Shown here: positions 34,524 through 45,107 of the stretch, in pieces
How positions within the stretch are numbered: position 1 is the first letter of the stretch
How the letters are laid out: the number at the start of each line of letters is the position of its first letter
Notes under the pieces: model-generated
Seen by the model: only the letters and a program-made list of their open reading frames with translations
The model's database searches: none
What the model was told of the DNA's origin: nothing
Translations under genes and position numbers: made by a program
Assembly: GCF_016801865.2 (NCBI RefSeq)
Contig: NC_068939.1
Location: 74,328,100 to 74,392,099 of the forward strand
Reading direction: 5' to 3'
Origin: Culex pipiens pallens
Taxonomy: Eukaryota; Arthropoda; Insecta; Diptera; Culicidae
Length of the DNA: 64,000 bases

Positions 34524-35285
34524 ATTGGTGGCAAAATATCGTGATTTTGTATGACTTACATAAAGTTATACAAACAAACTTTATGAAAGTATTTTTTAAA
34601 AATTATCAAATTTTCACAAAGACTTAAATTTTGTGAAAATATTTAAATTTTCGAATTTTTGAATGCACTGTTACATTATAAGAGTTTTTGTGAAATAAAT
34701 CAAATTTCACAAAATACCGAATTTAAAAAAAAAACTCATCGTCATTATCAATCTTGGTATTGAAAATATTGTATGTATTTTCACTGGTTAAGAGTTTTTG
34801 GAATGAAATATTCAAATTTTCACAAAATACCGTATTTCGTGAAAATACTCAATTTTTTCATTATTTTCAATATAAGTGTTGAGTGATGCGAAATTAAGTT
34901 TTCATTTTCACTCTACCGTGGTTTTTTTTCAAAATTTCACTAAATACCGTAAATCTTGAAAAAACTTTAAAAAAAACTGAGAAATTACATACAACATTTA
35001 CCTTATTTTGTACCAATTTGAAATATAATGAACCTATAAGTATTTTCATAAAACACGGTGAATTTTTTTAGACTTATCCTTTGAAACTATCTACATTATA
35101 AAAAAATATCATCTTAGTTTAAGCTTTTAATTATAACAGGATTTGGATTCAATAAGTTATTTTAAGTAAGATATTTTGAATGATATCAAAATTTACGTTA
35201 AATTATAAAAAAAACGTCATTGAAAATAGTAACAACATATTTCAAAGTAAAAAGAAAGTTCAGTCTTTATATTTATAAAACTACT
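34524..35285. other. AT-rich DNA
   Basis: Contains loosely repeated phrases such as 'ttcacaaaataccg' (about 34705 and 34817, with a variant at 34938) that resemble the diffuse repeats at 40520-41650. No gene. Confidence 0.4.
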
Positions 35286-35306
35286 AAAAAGATTACTTTC
35301 GAAAAC

Positions 35307-35604
35307 CACACACCATATTCTATAAATAACTCGAAGTGGTTGGTACGGTATGTCCCCACTTCTTCTTCTTCCCCTGCTGATTCTATGAAATGTGGGTTCC
35401 GTTCATAGAATCTGTCTCTTGCGGTTAATGCAACGCAGTAGGCCGGGCCGCTTTAGTGAGTGTAATACATTTCGGGGGTTCTCGAAAGTACTGCAATCAT
35501 TAATAATGACAAGAAAGAACTTGAGGCGTAATCTAACCATAAGTTCTTCCCGGATGCTTTCTTCGGACTGGCTGCGCTTGTGTTCGATTAGATTAGATTA
35601 GATT
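35307..35604 (+). mobile_element. 5'-truncated GATTA-tailed retroposon
   Basis: Ends in a (GATTA)n tail at 35586-35604 and is bordered by a 21-bp direct repeat with one mismatch (35286-35306, 35605-35625; shared core 'attactttcgaaaac'). Its ~270-bp body is homologous to the 3' part of the longer copy at 41710-42593, for example 'ttaatgcaacgcagtaggcc' and 'ctggctgcgcttgtgttc'. Shortening at the 5' end with a preserved 3' tail is typical of LINE copies. No protein is encoded. Confidence 0.85.
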
Positions 35605-35625
35605 AAAAGGATTACTTTCGAAAAC

Positions 35626-37588
35626 TTTTTTAAATTTGGCCTACTGGCTCATGTGCAATCCTGGAAGTGCCGTCAGATTAGTTTTTCAGATATAACACAT
35701 TTTTTAAATTTATAAAAAAAGACAAATAATGCAATTAGGCTTAGTCAAATCAACTTGTTTTCTCGTTTTTTCATTTTTAAAACATTCTTTAGTAAATACT
35801 CAGAGATTTGCAAATTAAGTTGTTTCCACTTTTAACACCTGGATCAAACGCACCAAAATCCAAACTGAAACCATACACTTTGCACATAAAATACGACCAA
35901 TCCACCTGCTTCCGGCTGTTGGGGCGCCTTCCCCTCTATTCAAGTCACAAAACATCAACTCCCTTTCCTCACCCAGAAGTCGTAATAAATATCACTTTTG
36001 AAGTCCCGCTCAAGAATGCGCTGTAAATTTTATCTCCGACAAGCCGACGACTTAGTTTCGATTCACTTTTCACATTTCGACGTTGTCGTGCGATCTTGTC
36101 GCACGTCGCTTTCTGAAGAAAAATGCCTTTTAATGTTTGACCTTGAAGAAACAAAAAATGTACCACGCAATGTAAACAATAACAAACACGTTTTGTTTCG
36201 CTGACCGTTCTGTGCATTGTCCCGAAGTTGGTTAAATTTGGTAGTCGGTCATGCACGAGTGTCAAACGCGTTCTGACCTAAAATTCCTTCGGCCAATTGT
36301 CGCACTTACATCAATTTTCAGGCTGTGTCAAGATAGCACAACAAGATTGAAACTTTTTTCATATGAAATGTGACAAAAATGCACGATTTTTTTTTCATTT
36401 TTTATTGAATATCTCAGGACTGAAATCAAATTTAGGGGTTCTGTGAAGGCCTATAGGTAAGGCATTGTGTGTGGCAATTTAGTCCAAAATGCACGTGCGA
36501 TAAGATAACACGACAACGCCGATTTGGCGTTCTACCTTTTCTTTCTCTCTTGTGAGGTTAGGTTACCCAAAAGTGACGCACTTTTGCTTCGAATGTTGAC
36601 ATTTACTACTCGGGGTTTTTGCTTTCCGTTGATCTGCCAACCCAGATGACATATGTGCGCACACTAATTAGTGACCCCTTCTTAGTGCGCACACGCGCAC
36701 GGACTTCACCCGCAATTAGATTAGAATTTCCCCAAAAATCCCCCATCTTGAAGCACTGCCGTCATCATACCAAATGAGTGGGAAAAACAGAGAGAAAGAA
36801 AGAAAACTTTGCGAGTGTTTTATTTTGAGAAACTTAATGAAATGACGATATTTCCTCCCCTCCCTCCCTCTCTTTCCCACTCCTTCAAATCGCAGTTGTT
36901 GGTGTTGTTATTTCTTTGTGACGTCAACGCGAGGAGCATTTGCGACGACGCCCTCATCTGATGATCTGCCAACACTGCTTGAGCTGCTGAGGATCAAGGC
37001 AAAACGACAGAGCTGAGTCTTCGAGTGGCGGCAGCCAGTGAAAAAGGTGTTTTTGGGAATCGCGACGGTTGTGTCGTTCGAAACAGCGGCGGGCGCTCGT
37101 TCAAAAAAGGAACGGTTCGGGGGTTAATGAAGAATCGTGGTGGATAGTGGGAAAGATTTGATTCGTACAGTCATCCCCCAGAGATTTGGAGCACCCACAA
37201 GCTCAAGGAAACTTTATTTATCTTTCTACTTATAGGGACTTGTTTATCCCATTCTTTTGCTATTTGACTCATAAAAGTTGTTCTTTATCATTAAATTACT
37301 GTTATATCTTCATCACGAGTTATCACAACTTTGCGGAAAAGTTTGCAGGTTGCTTTGCTCAACAACTTTGTGAAATACTGAAACACTCTAAGAAGGAACC
37401 ATGCAAAGTTACAAAACAAGTAATTTTAAAATTTCTTAAAAATGTTTAGATGGAAAAAATACCTCTCTAGGCTGTTTCAGATTCAAAAAGTACAGTAATA
37501 TTACCATAAAATATCATATATCTCTATTTTGACAGTTGATTAATGGGGAAAGGAAGCGAGTTTTGCCTGCTCTAATGATACATTTAAG
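35626..37588. other. Unassigned sequence, partly balanced
   Basis: AT-rich to 35820, then more balanced. The frames at 35969-36265 (minus) and 35998-36204 (plus) overlap and show no domain. 36540-37180 is the most gene-like patch: relatively GC-rich, CpG-containing, with 'gcggcagccagtgaaaaagg' at about 37028, which might be a promoter or 5' UTR. Nothing decisive is visible. Confidence 0.35.
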
Positions 37589-37612
37589 GAAGGTGGATTA
37601 AGTAACGTTTTC
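37589..37612 (+). repeat. Solo terminal fragment of the satellite-bearing element
   Basis: 'gtggattaagtaacgtttt' here matches the right edge of element copy 1 at 17642-17660 exactly. None of the 164-bp units or the head is present, so this is either a remnant or a shared target preference. Confidence 0.5.
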
Positions 37613-38633
37613 TATGCATGATATTTTTAGTACGTCATAAAATCGGGCGTCCGATTTTACATAAATACCATTTGACACAACATGTGTATCTCTTCATGGT
37701 TTCGTTATAGATTTTTTTTAAAACGTGGTTTATTTTAATTGGTTAAATTCGCTTGGTTCTGTTCGGTGACAAGGAAAACACTATTTTCTTTTCTTGCGAC
37801 GTTTCGACCTACTATTCTTCGGTCATCTTCAGACGCAAATGCAACGCAGCTTTCTTCTGTTGCTGCTTGCTCACATTGCCAGTTTCTACGCAAAATATTT
37901 TTTTGGTTTAAGTAATACTCCACCAACTCACACGAAATTGGAAAAATGCCCCGACCTCGATTTGCATGAAACTTTGTCCTAATGGAATACTTTTCTCCCT
38001 TATCACGAATCCGAGCTCCATTTTTTTGATATCTCGTGACGGAGAGGCGGTACGACTATTGAACCTTCGAAAAAAGACGTGTTTTTCAATAATTTGCAGC
38101 CAGAAATGGTGATGGTGTGGAAATTTGGTGTCGAAAGAACTTTTATGTAAAATTAGACGCTTGATTTGATGGCGTACTCCGAATTCTGAAAAACTGATTT
38201 TTTCAAAAACAAAACTTCAAAAATAAAAAAACTCAAACTTTTTGCAAAATTACGCATTTTGGATTTTTTTTGACGAAGAACTTCGTCTTAGGGCTCTATA
38301 CAGGGTAGCAATCCAAAATTTCGCGAAGCGAAATGAAACGCTTTGGTTTCACCTTCCCCTCTCGGCAAATTTCCCCTCTTCTTAGCGCACGCTGGTTGGT
38401 TGAACAAACGTTTCCCAATCAGTCAATCGAGAGACGTGAGATTGATGTATCTAAAATCACCCCCACTCTACCTCATAATTTTCGGATCGTCGACGGGCAA
38501 CAAGCGAATAAGGAGGTATAGGAGAATGGGTGCAAAAAGGCGGGGCATACGTCCCCGACCTAAATCAACAAAAAGCGGCTCGGTCAGTCCCGAAAATTCA
38601 TTCTGCTGCTGGACGTCGACGAGTCAACATCGG
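37613..38633. other. Unassigned sequence left of the minisatellite
   Basis: Contains 'gacgtttcgacctactattc' near 37798 and the perfect palindrome GACGAAGAACTTCGTC at 38272-38287. Frames at 38333-38521 and 38343-38804 are not recognisable. The 16-base palindrome recurs as a half at about 40396 to the right of the minisatellite. Confidence 0.35.
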
Positions 38634-38704
38634 GAGCAGATGGCCTGGAGGCCCGGTAGCAGACGGCTTGGAGGCCCGGGAGCAGATAGCCTGGAGGCAT
38701 CTGG
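38634..38704. repeat. 24-bp minisatellite, three units
   Basis: Three tandem copies of a GC-rich 24-bp unit ('gagcagatggcctggaggcc' and variants) directly abut the 141-bp array. 24 is also a multiple of 3, so the frame continues into the neighbouring array. Confidence 0.8.
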
Positions 38705-40070
38705 ACTGGACATGAAATTTGACATTTTGGCAGTAGTGGCCACCACCTGGAGTGGCCGGAGGCCCCGGGGATGTTCCGATAAGGGGACATTTGCGGAACC
38801 ATAAGAGTTGGGGCAATATGGGTATCAAACTTTAGGGATTTTGATACTGGACATGAAATTTGACATTTTGGCAGTAGTGGCCACCACCTGGAGTGGCCGG
38901 AGGCCCCGGGGATGTTCCGATAAGGGGACATTTGCGGAACCATAAGAGTTGGGGCAATATGGGTATCAAACTTTAGGGATTTTGATACTGGACATGAAAT
39001 TTGACATTTTGGCAGTAGTGGCCACCACCTGGAGTGGCCGGAGGCCCCGGGGATGTTCCGATAAGGGGACATTTGCGGAACCATATGAGTTGGGGCAATA
39101 TGGGTATCAAACTTTAGGGATTTTGATACTGGACATGAAATTTGACATTTTGGCAGTAGTGGCCACCACCTGGAGTGGCCGGAGGCCCCGGGGATGTTCC
39201 GATAAGGGGACATTTGCGGGACCATAAGAGTTGGGGCAATATGGGTATCAAACTTTAGGGATTTTGATACTGGACATGAAATTTGACATTTTGGCAGTAG
39301 TGGCCACAACCTGGAGTGGCCGGAGGCCCCGGGGATGTTCCGATAAGGGGACATTTGCGGAACCATATGAGTTGGGACAATATGGGTATCAAACTTTAGG
39401 GATTTTGATACTGGACATGAAATTTGACATTTTGGCAGTAGTGGCCACAACCTGGAGTGGCCGGAGGCCCCGGGGATGTTCCGATAAGGGGACATTTGCG
39501 GAACCATATGAGTTGGGGCAATATGGGTATCAAACTTTAGGGATTTTGATACTGGACATGAAATTTGACATTTTGGCAGTAGTGGCCACCACCTGGAGTG
39601 GCCGGAGGCCCCGGGGATGTGCCGATAAGGGGACATTTGCGGAACCATAAGAGTTGGGGCAATATGGGTATCAAACTTTAGGGATTTTGATACTGGACAT
39701 GAAATTTGACATTTTGGTAGTAGTAGCCACCACCTAGAGTGGCCGGAGGCCTCGAGGGTGTTCCGATAGGGGGACAATATGGGTATCAAACTTTAGGGTT
39801 TTTGAAACTGGACATGAAATTTGACATATCGACAGTAGTGGCAACCACCTGGAGTGGCCGTTTGCCCCGGGGGATGTTCCGATAAGGGGACATTTGCGGA
39901 ACCATGAAAGTAGGGGGAATATGGGTTTTTGATACTGGACATGAAATTTGATATTTTGGCAATAGTGGCCACCACCTGGAGTGGCCGGAGGCCCCGGGGG
40001 TGTTCCGATAAGGGGATATTTGCGGAACCATAAGAGTTGGGGCAATATGGGTATCAAACTCTAGGGTTTG
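38705..40070. repeat. 141-bp minisatellite array
   Basis: The landmark 'ggacatgaaatttgac' recurs at 38708, 38849, 38990, 39131, 39272, 39413, 39554 and 39695 (exactly 141 bp apart), then at 39810 and 39937 in shortened, diverged units. Each unit has 'ggccggaggccccgggg' and 'ttccgataaggggacattt'. 141 bp equals 47 codons, so a 401-codon minus frame (38584-39789) and plus frames at 38949-39227 and 39231-39650 all stay open. Substitutions are few and open frames occur on both strands, which argues against selection on one protein. Confidence 0.93.
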
Positions 40071-41176
40071 TGTATTGTGTCTTTAACACATGGTTCAGAA
40101 TGACTCTTTGAAATAAATTTTATTGTTTGCAAAATATTACTTGAAAATTGTTCAATGCCGAAAGTTCAACAGAGAATTGATGCAATGATTTCATATCAAC
40201 TGGCCCGAAAATTTTGCCATTACGATTAGCTGAAGAAGCGTTTGAAAGTTTTAAACGTTATCAAACGTCGAAATACCATGAGACCATCTTTTAGCAAAAA
40301 TAAATAGATCTTACGTAATAACTATTTCGTGATTGATTTTGTGGCAAAGAAACGCAAATATTAAAAACTATAAAAATTTCATTTACTTTTGTGTCCGAAG
40401 TTCTTCGTCATGATGGTTATGCCTGTAGGATTACCACTGCACCTTTTTTAATTTCAGTTGTTTTTTCAATATATAAATTCAATAAACATTTCAAAACTAA
40501 TAATATTTTGAATTGAAAACTTAAAATTTTCACAAAACTTCGCATTTTCGAAAAAAATACTCAAAATCGGTTTGTTTTTACAATGTGGGTATCAGATGAT
40601 CTGGATTTTTCGAACGTTTCTATAGCAATATTTTTTTTTTGAAAATACTCAAAACTTTCACAAAACTACGTTTTTCTGAAAAATATTCAAAATTTTAAGT
40701 GTTACAATCAGGATATCAAACGATCGGAAATTTTTCATAAATTTCGATAGCAATAAGGCTGGTACAAATTTTATTTAAAGGTCAAAGTTGTCCCGAAAAA
40801 TCAGGGGCAAAAACATATATTTTCAAAAATTTCAAATTCATATATTTTTTTTTATTTTTTTGCCCCCCCCCCTCGACCCCGGCCAGAGCCGACGGACAAA
40901 AGCTTTGAAAAATATTTGCATCGTCCGAATACATTTTTAAAGATTCTAAATTTTCACATTTTTTTTAGAAAAGTCTCGGTTTTGTGAAAATTATTAGTAT
41001 TTAAAAATATATCATATTTCCGATCATTTGATACTCACATTGTGACAAACTTAAATTTTCAGTATTTTTTCTAAAATACGTAGTTTTGTTAAAATTTTCG
41101 AAATTTAAAACAAAAATTGCTTTTGATTCGAACTGCTTGAAAAAATCAAAATCTTTTTAAACTCATATTGTAAATA
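40071..41176. repeat. AT-rich DNA with diffuse direct and inverted repeats
   Basis: A segment at about 40535-40630 is repeated in diverged form at 40655-40750 ('cacaaaactacgtttttctg', then a 'gggtatcagatgatctgg'/'ggatatcaaacgatcgg' block). It reappears inverted at about 40970-41095 ('ccgatcatttgatactcac'). The region is centred on a C-run (40864-40872). Non-coding. Confidence 0.5.
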
Positions 41177-41476
41177 CAGTCCAGACTCGATTATCCGAAG
41201 GCTTCGGAAAAAAATTACTTCGATTAATCGAATCACGAAACAATTTTTTTTGTCGAGCTTTAGTTTGACCCCTCAACTGTGCTAAGGTGATTTAGAATTT
41301 TTGAATCCAACATGGCGGCCAAAGTGTCGGTGATCAAACATGACTAAAATGGGGTCCCAGAACTCGAATTTCAAGTTTTTTACAGAAAATAAAATAATAC
41401 GTAAAACATTTTTTTTTTGTCATGACTCGATTATCCGAAGTTCCTAACAAACCTTCGGATAATCGAGTCTGGACTG
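41177..41476. mobile_element. 300-bp pogo/Tigger-type MITE
   Basis: Perfect 25-bp TIRs: 'cagtccagactcgattatcc' opens the left end (41177) and its reverse complement closes the right end (41476). TA dinucleotides flank both ends (41175-41176, 41477-41478), fitting the TA duplication of Tc1/mariner/pogo transposons, whose TIRs commonly carry 'cgattatccg'. The interior has no transposase. The family call rests on the TIR pattern. Confidence 0.85.
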
Positions 41477-41709
41477 TACTGAAATTTGGAGTATTTGTTT
41501 CGAAAATACGTAGTTTTGAGAAACTTTTGAGGATTTTTCAAAAAATTCTATCGCTATCAAAATGTATGAAATGTCCCAATCTTTCGAAACCTATATTTTA
41601 AAAACTGTAATTCAAAGTTTTTTTTTCAGTAATACGTAGTTTCGTAAAACAATTGAGTGTTGAAAAAAAAAAAAATATCGCCTTCGGAAAAAAAATGGGT
41701 CGGAGTTAT
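41477..41709. repeat. AT-rich repeat fragment and target site
   Basis: Contains another copy of the 'aaaatacgtagttttg' phrase (about 41502) seen in 40520-41100. Ends in the 15-bp target copy (41695-41709) of the next retroposon. Confidence 0.45.
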
Positions 41710-42593
41710 CTAATCTAATCTAATCTAATCGAACACAAGCGCAGCCAGTCCGAAGAAAGCATCCTGGAAGAACTTGTGGTAAGATTACGCCTCAAGTCCT
41801 TTCTTGTCAATATTAATGATTACAGTACATCCGAGTTACCCCGAAAATGTATAGCAAAAATTAAAGCGGCCAGGCCTACTGCGTTGCATTAACCGCAGAG
41901 ACAGATTCTGTGAACGGATCACATTTCACAGAATCATCAGGGGTGGAAGGATGCGTGGACATACCGTACCAAACGCTCCGAATCAGTTGTGGTGTAACGT
42001 GTCAGTGTAAATTTGGCAGATAATAATATTTAGGGAAGGGGGGGGGGGGCAGGGGAAGGGGAGGAAATGAGGACAGGAGAAAGGGAAGGTGGTAAAGGAA
42101 TAATATGGATATATCATTTGATCAATAGTATATTATGTAAAATAAGGTAAAAAACATCAATCAAATAATGATAGATAAAATGGATAGATCTCACCAAATC
42201 AAGATTCAACAGCTCCAGCAGGGTGCCACTTGAATCGTTATTCTTCTAAGTCTTCTGCAGCAATCCTGGTACTGCTCGACCGGCAGCAAAGGCATCGGAC
42301 GCCGCAAGTTGGTACTGATCACCACACGATGCATTTAGTCTGCTACTGCTGGCCGGATTGGTAGATTGGAATAGGAGCATGATGACCACTCCATAAAGTG
42401 CTCCAGCTGTTGCTGATCCTGCCTTCTTGTTCGTGTAATCGTCACCCCCATGAAGAGCATCAAGCCGACGAGAAGTTGAAATCTGGGTTTTGATATTCCA
42501 CTGACACTACCTCAACCGCTACCACCATTAAATTTGTACAGGAACTCCGGTTAAAAAATTAAAATCGAACGTTTAAAAAAAAAAAAAAAAAGC
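41710..42593 (-). mobile_element. GATTA-tailed retroposon, longer copy
   Basis: Flanked by an exact 15-bp direct repeat ATGGGTCGGAGTTAT (41695-41709 and 42594-42608). The tail (TAATC on plus, GATTA on minus) is at 41710-41729 and the 5' end at 42593 starts with a T-run on the minus strand. The tail-proximal ~290 bp match 35307-35604. The 5' part adds a C-rich run (minus strand, about 42030-42060) and an unrecognised open stretch of roughly 90 codons ending near 42250. It may be a LINE 3' region or a long SINE. No reverse transcriptase is visible. Confidence 0.82.
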
Positions 42594-42608
42594 ATGGGTC
42601 GGAGTTAT

Positions 42609-43348
42609 TTGAAAAAAGTGGTTTTTGTGAAAATTTACGGAAGTTACCATTTTTGGGACTACCCTAGTACGGTGTAGGTCACCCTTATGGCAAAAAATAC
42701 GGGTCGAATTATTTTGGCCATGGCATCCTCAGAAAAATTTTGAGCCCGATCGAAGATCTTTTTTTTCCGGTTTATGGTTTTTTTCAAATGGAATTGAAGT
42801 GTATTTGTATGCTCTTTTAAGGAAAATATGGAAAGGATTTTCAACGACAAAGAAATGGTGGCATCAGTTTAAATTATATTTTTTTTTTCCTAAATTTAAC
42901 AAAAAAAAAAAACGTTTAGGGGACTTTGCCTTTTATGGTTAAATATCTTTCAATATTTTTTTATGTAATGGGTTGTTTTCCATTTTTTTACATTTTGTCC
43001 AAATAAATCCCAATGTGCCCTTCCCCCAGTATCGACGAAACGCCGACGTCAGCAGCCCATCACGCGCTAGCAGCCACAAGCTTTTCCTAAGACTACGTCT
43101 GTACAAGCACCGGCATCGGGAAAGAGCGACGGCTAAATCGTTTCGTTTTCCAACGACGACCGACCGGTGTTGTAAGCCAACACTGAGTGAGTGAATTTCC
43201 ACGCGGGACTCATCAAAGGGGGGGGGGACAATTGGTGGAAAGTCGTTTTGTGACGGTACGCATCAGCAAAAATCGAGGGAAAATAAACAGTTACAAGTCG
43301 AGGTTGGCAGTTCTGTAGAATGTATTACAGTACAAACAACTGGCTAGA
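42609..43348. other. Repeat fragment followed by unassigned sequence
   Basis: 42640-42790 carries 'ctaccctagtacggtgtagg' and 'ttttgagcccgatcgaagat', both shared with the repeats at 2110 and 3440. 43010-43300 is more balanced, with complementary overlapping frames (42973-43194 plus, 42939-43202 minus) that have no domain. Confidence 0.4.
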
Positions 43349-45107
43349 CCCAAGTAACAATTTAAGTTTTTTTACTTTCTTAAAGATAGATTCAAGTTAT
43401 CTTAGCCAAAAATTATCATAAAGCATAACTTTCTCCAGAACAACAATAAATCAGCGTTAAACCTGAGTTAAGAGCAAAGTGGACTATTTTAGGAGGTTAT
43501 CAAGAGCGTTTATGCGGAGTTATTTAAAACTAAGCAACTTTGACGTTGATTTTTACAATACTCTGCAAATGCTCTTTATTGCTATTCTAAAACTTATTCT
43601 CAAGCTTCAAAAATTTATAACATCATAGAAGAGATCTTCAAGACTGTAATAAAGTGAACTTAAACTTATTTGCTCTCGTTGATGATAAAAAAGATTTGTC
43701 GAAGAAAAACCAGTTCTGAATTTTATTTCGTGAAATCCATTTAATCTTTTCGAAATGAATTCACAAATGGCCGATCAACTTAAGCTTACACGGATAATTA
43801 TATTATAATAACCAAATAAATATAACTGTGACTTTACGCAGCCATTTTTATCGTAAAATTCTTGCCATAAAAATTTCACTGATCAATTTTCTTAGATGCC
43901 TCGAAAAAATATGCATCGAAGGTATGAATCTTTCAAAATTACTATGATTTGTAATTTTTAATGGAACAATTAATTCTACATCAGCAGAAAAATCAACATG
44001 GCTTCCGTTTTTGGGCGTTATTTTTTCATGTTAATATGGCTGATCTCATCAAATCTATTCTCTCTTACTCAAAGCAGTTATTAGAGCTATATTTCTTGAG
44101 AAGCTCTTGTTCAAGATTAAGTAAGAACATGTAGACTGCAGTAAGCTTTAATGCGGTTTTATCGCAGAGTAAAACGCGTAGTATTGCGACCGTAGCGCAT
44201 GCACATATTTGTTTGCAGGAGGTAGATCCGAAAAAGATTTTTGGAAATGCTTTTTTGTCGTTGGATTAAAACAATGGTGTTAATTATTTTTCAAATCATT
44301 TTATTTATTCATTGAACGGCCGCGACTTTTGAAGAAAACACTGATCTCGCACTTGAATCTAAATGTAAGGACGGGTACTGGACACGGATTCACCGGCAGG
44401 TTGGTGTTTTGCTCGCACCTTATTCGACAGCCTTGACGAGAGCCTTGGCCACTTCAACGGCAATTCAGCCTCGGCGCGTTCCACATCAGTAGCGGCCGAC
44501 GAAAGTTTGCTCTGGGCGCCGGACAGGAGCTCGCGGCACGCACCGGCATCCAGATCCTCAACCGGGTGGGCTTCTTCGGCCAGCACCTGTCGAAAAAAAA
44601 TCACAGGAAAAAAAAAAGTAGAAATAACGATAATTTTTAGTCACAGTAATCAACACGATGGTTTAAAAACACTAGCACTCCGCGGGACATTTTTCTCCAT
44701 TCTCGAAACGCCTAATTCTGGTCCGGATGCGTCGTGCCGATTTTGCGTGTCGGAGAGGTCACTAAACTGACTGACTGTACGAATATTCAGTGATTTGACA
44801 GATCAAGTTCAAAGACTCTTGAATTATGCTTTCATAAAACGGAGAAGTTTTAGTTCAGTTTTAAGGCAGTTTTGGCAATGTAAAATGGTCTTAAAAATAA
44901 CCTCTCTGGGATAACTTCAAGTCAAACAACGAAGAGTGGCACAAAACTATGTGTCATGGTTCTAAAGTGCTCTTGAAGATACTTTTAAGAGATTTCTATC
45001 GTAAATCTTTAAAGTTTTGTTCAATATCATCACAACACCGAGTAGCAAATTTTAAATCTTTTATAAAACCTGCTAAGAAGTAGAAGCATTTTGCTTGTTA
45101 CTTGGGG
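43349..45107. mobile_element. TIR element (CCCAAGTAACAA) carrying a captured host exon
   Basis: CCCAAGTAACAA at 43349-43360 is matched by its exact reverse complement at 45095-45106. Outside the 12 bp the flanks remain loosely similar ('aactggctaga' left, 'aactagttc' on the reversed right). The outer 400 bp on each side are AT-rich with short shared phrases such as 'caagagc'. The middle (about 44280-44780) has different, GC-richer composition and holds the ATP synthase delta exon. There is no transposase. Ends of the same class bound 8631-9843. This looks like a Pack-type non-autonomous transposon, but target duplications are not clear. Confidence 0.55.
44420..44586 (-). pseudogene. ATPsyndelta: Last exon of mitochondrial ATP synthase subunit delta, frameshifted
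   Basis: The minus-strand frame begins VLAEEAHPVEDLDAG and continues through GAQSKLSSAATDVERAEAE, matching the C-terminal helical part of the F1 delta subunit (central stalk of mitochondrial ATP synthase). It is preceded by a polypyrimidine run and CAG at 44587-44592 onward, a good 3' splice acceptor. After 41 codons one base is missing (about 44463-44466). In the other frame the expected family C-terminus follows (AVEVAKALVKAVE) and ends in TAA at 44420-44422. A tandem AATAAATAAA signal lies at 44300-44309. The intron edge and the lack of a poly-A tract argue for DNA-level duplication rather than a processed pseudogene. The upstream exons are not seen nearby. A sequencing error in an AAA run could mimic the frameshift. 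Confidence 0.75.

Noticed and set aside
38584..39789. 401-codon minus frame taken as a repeat protein
   Set aside because: The 141-bp unit is a multiple of 3 and frames are open on both strands; no start context, domain or promoter is apparent. Kept as a finding about the array, not as a gene.
38272..40412. Inverted 'gacgaagaacttcg' motifs as TIRs of an element enclosing the minisatellite
   Set aside because: The motif is itself a palindrome, so apparent inversion is uninformative, and the flanks beyond it do not match.
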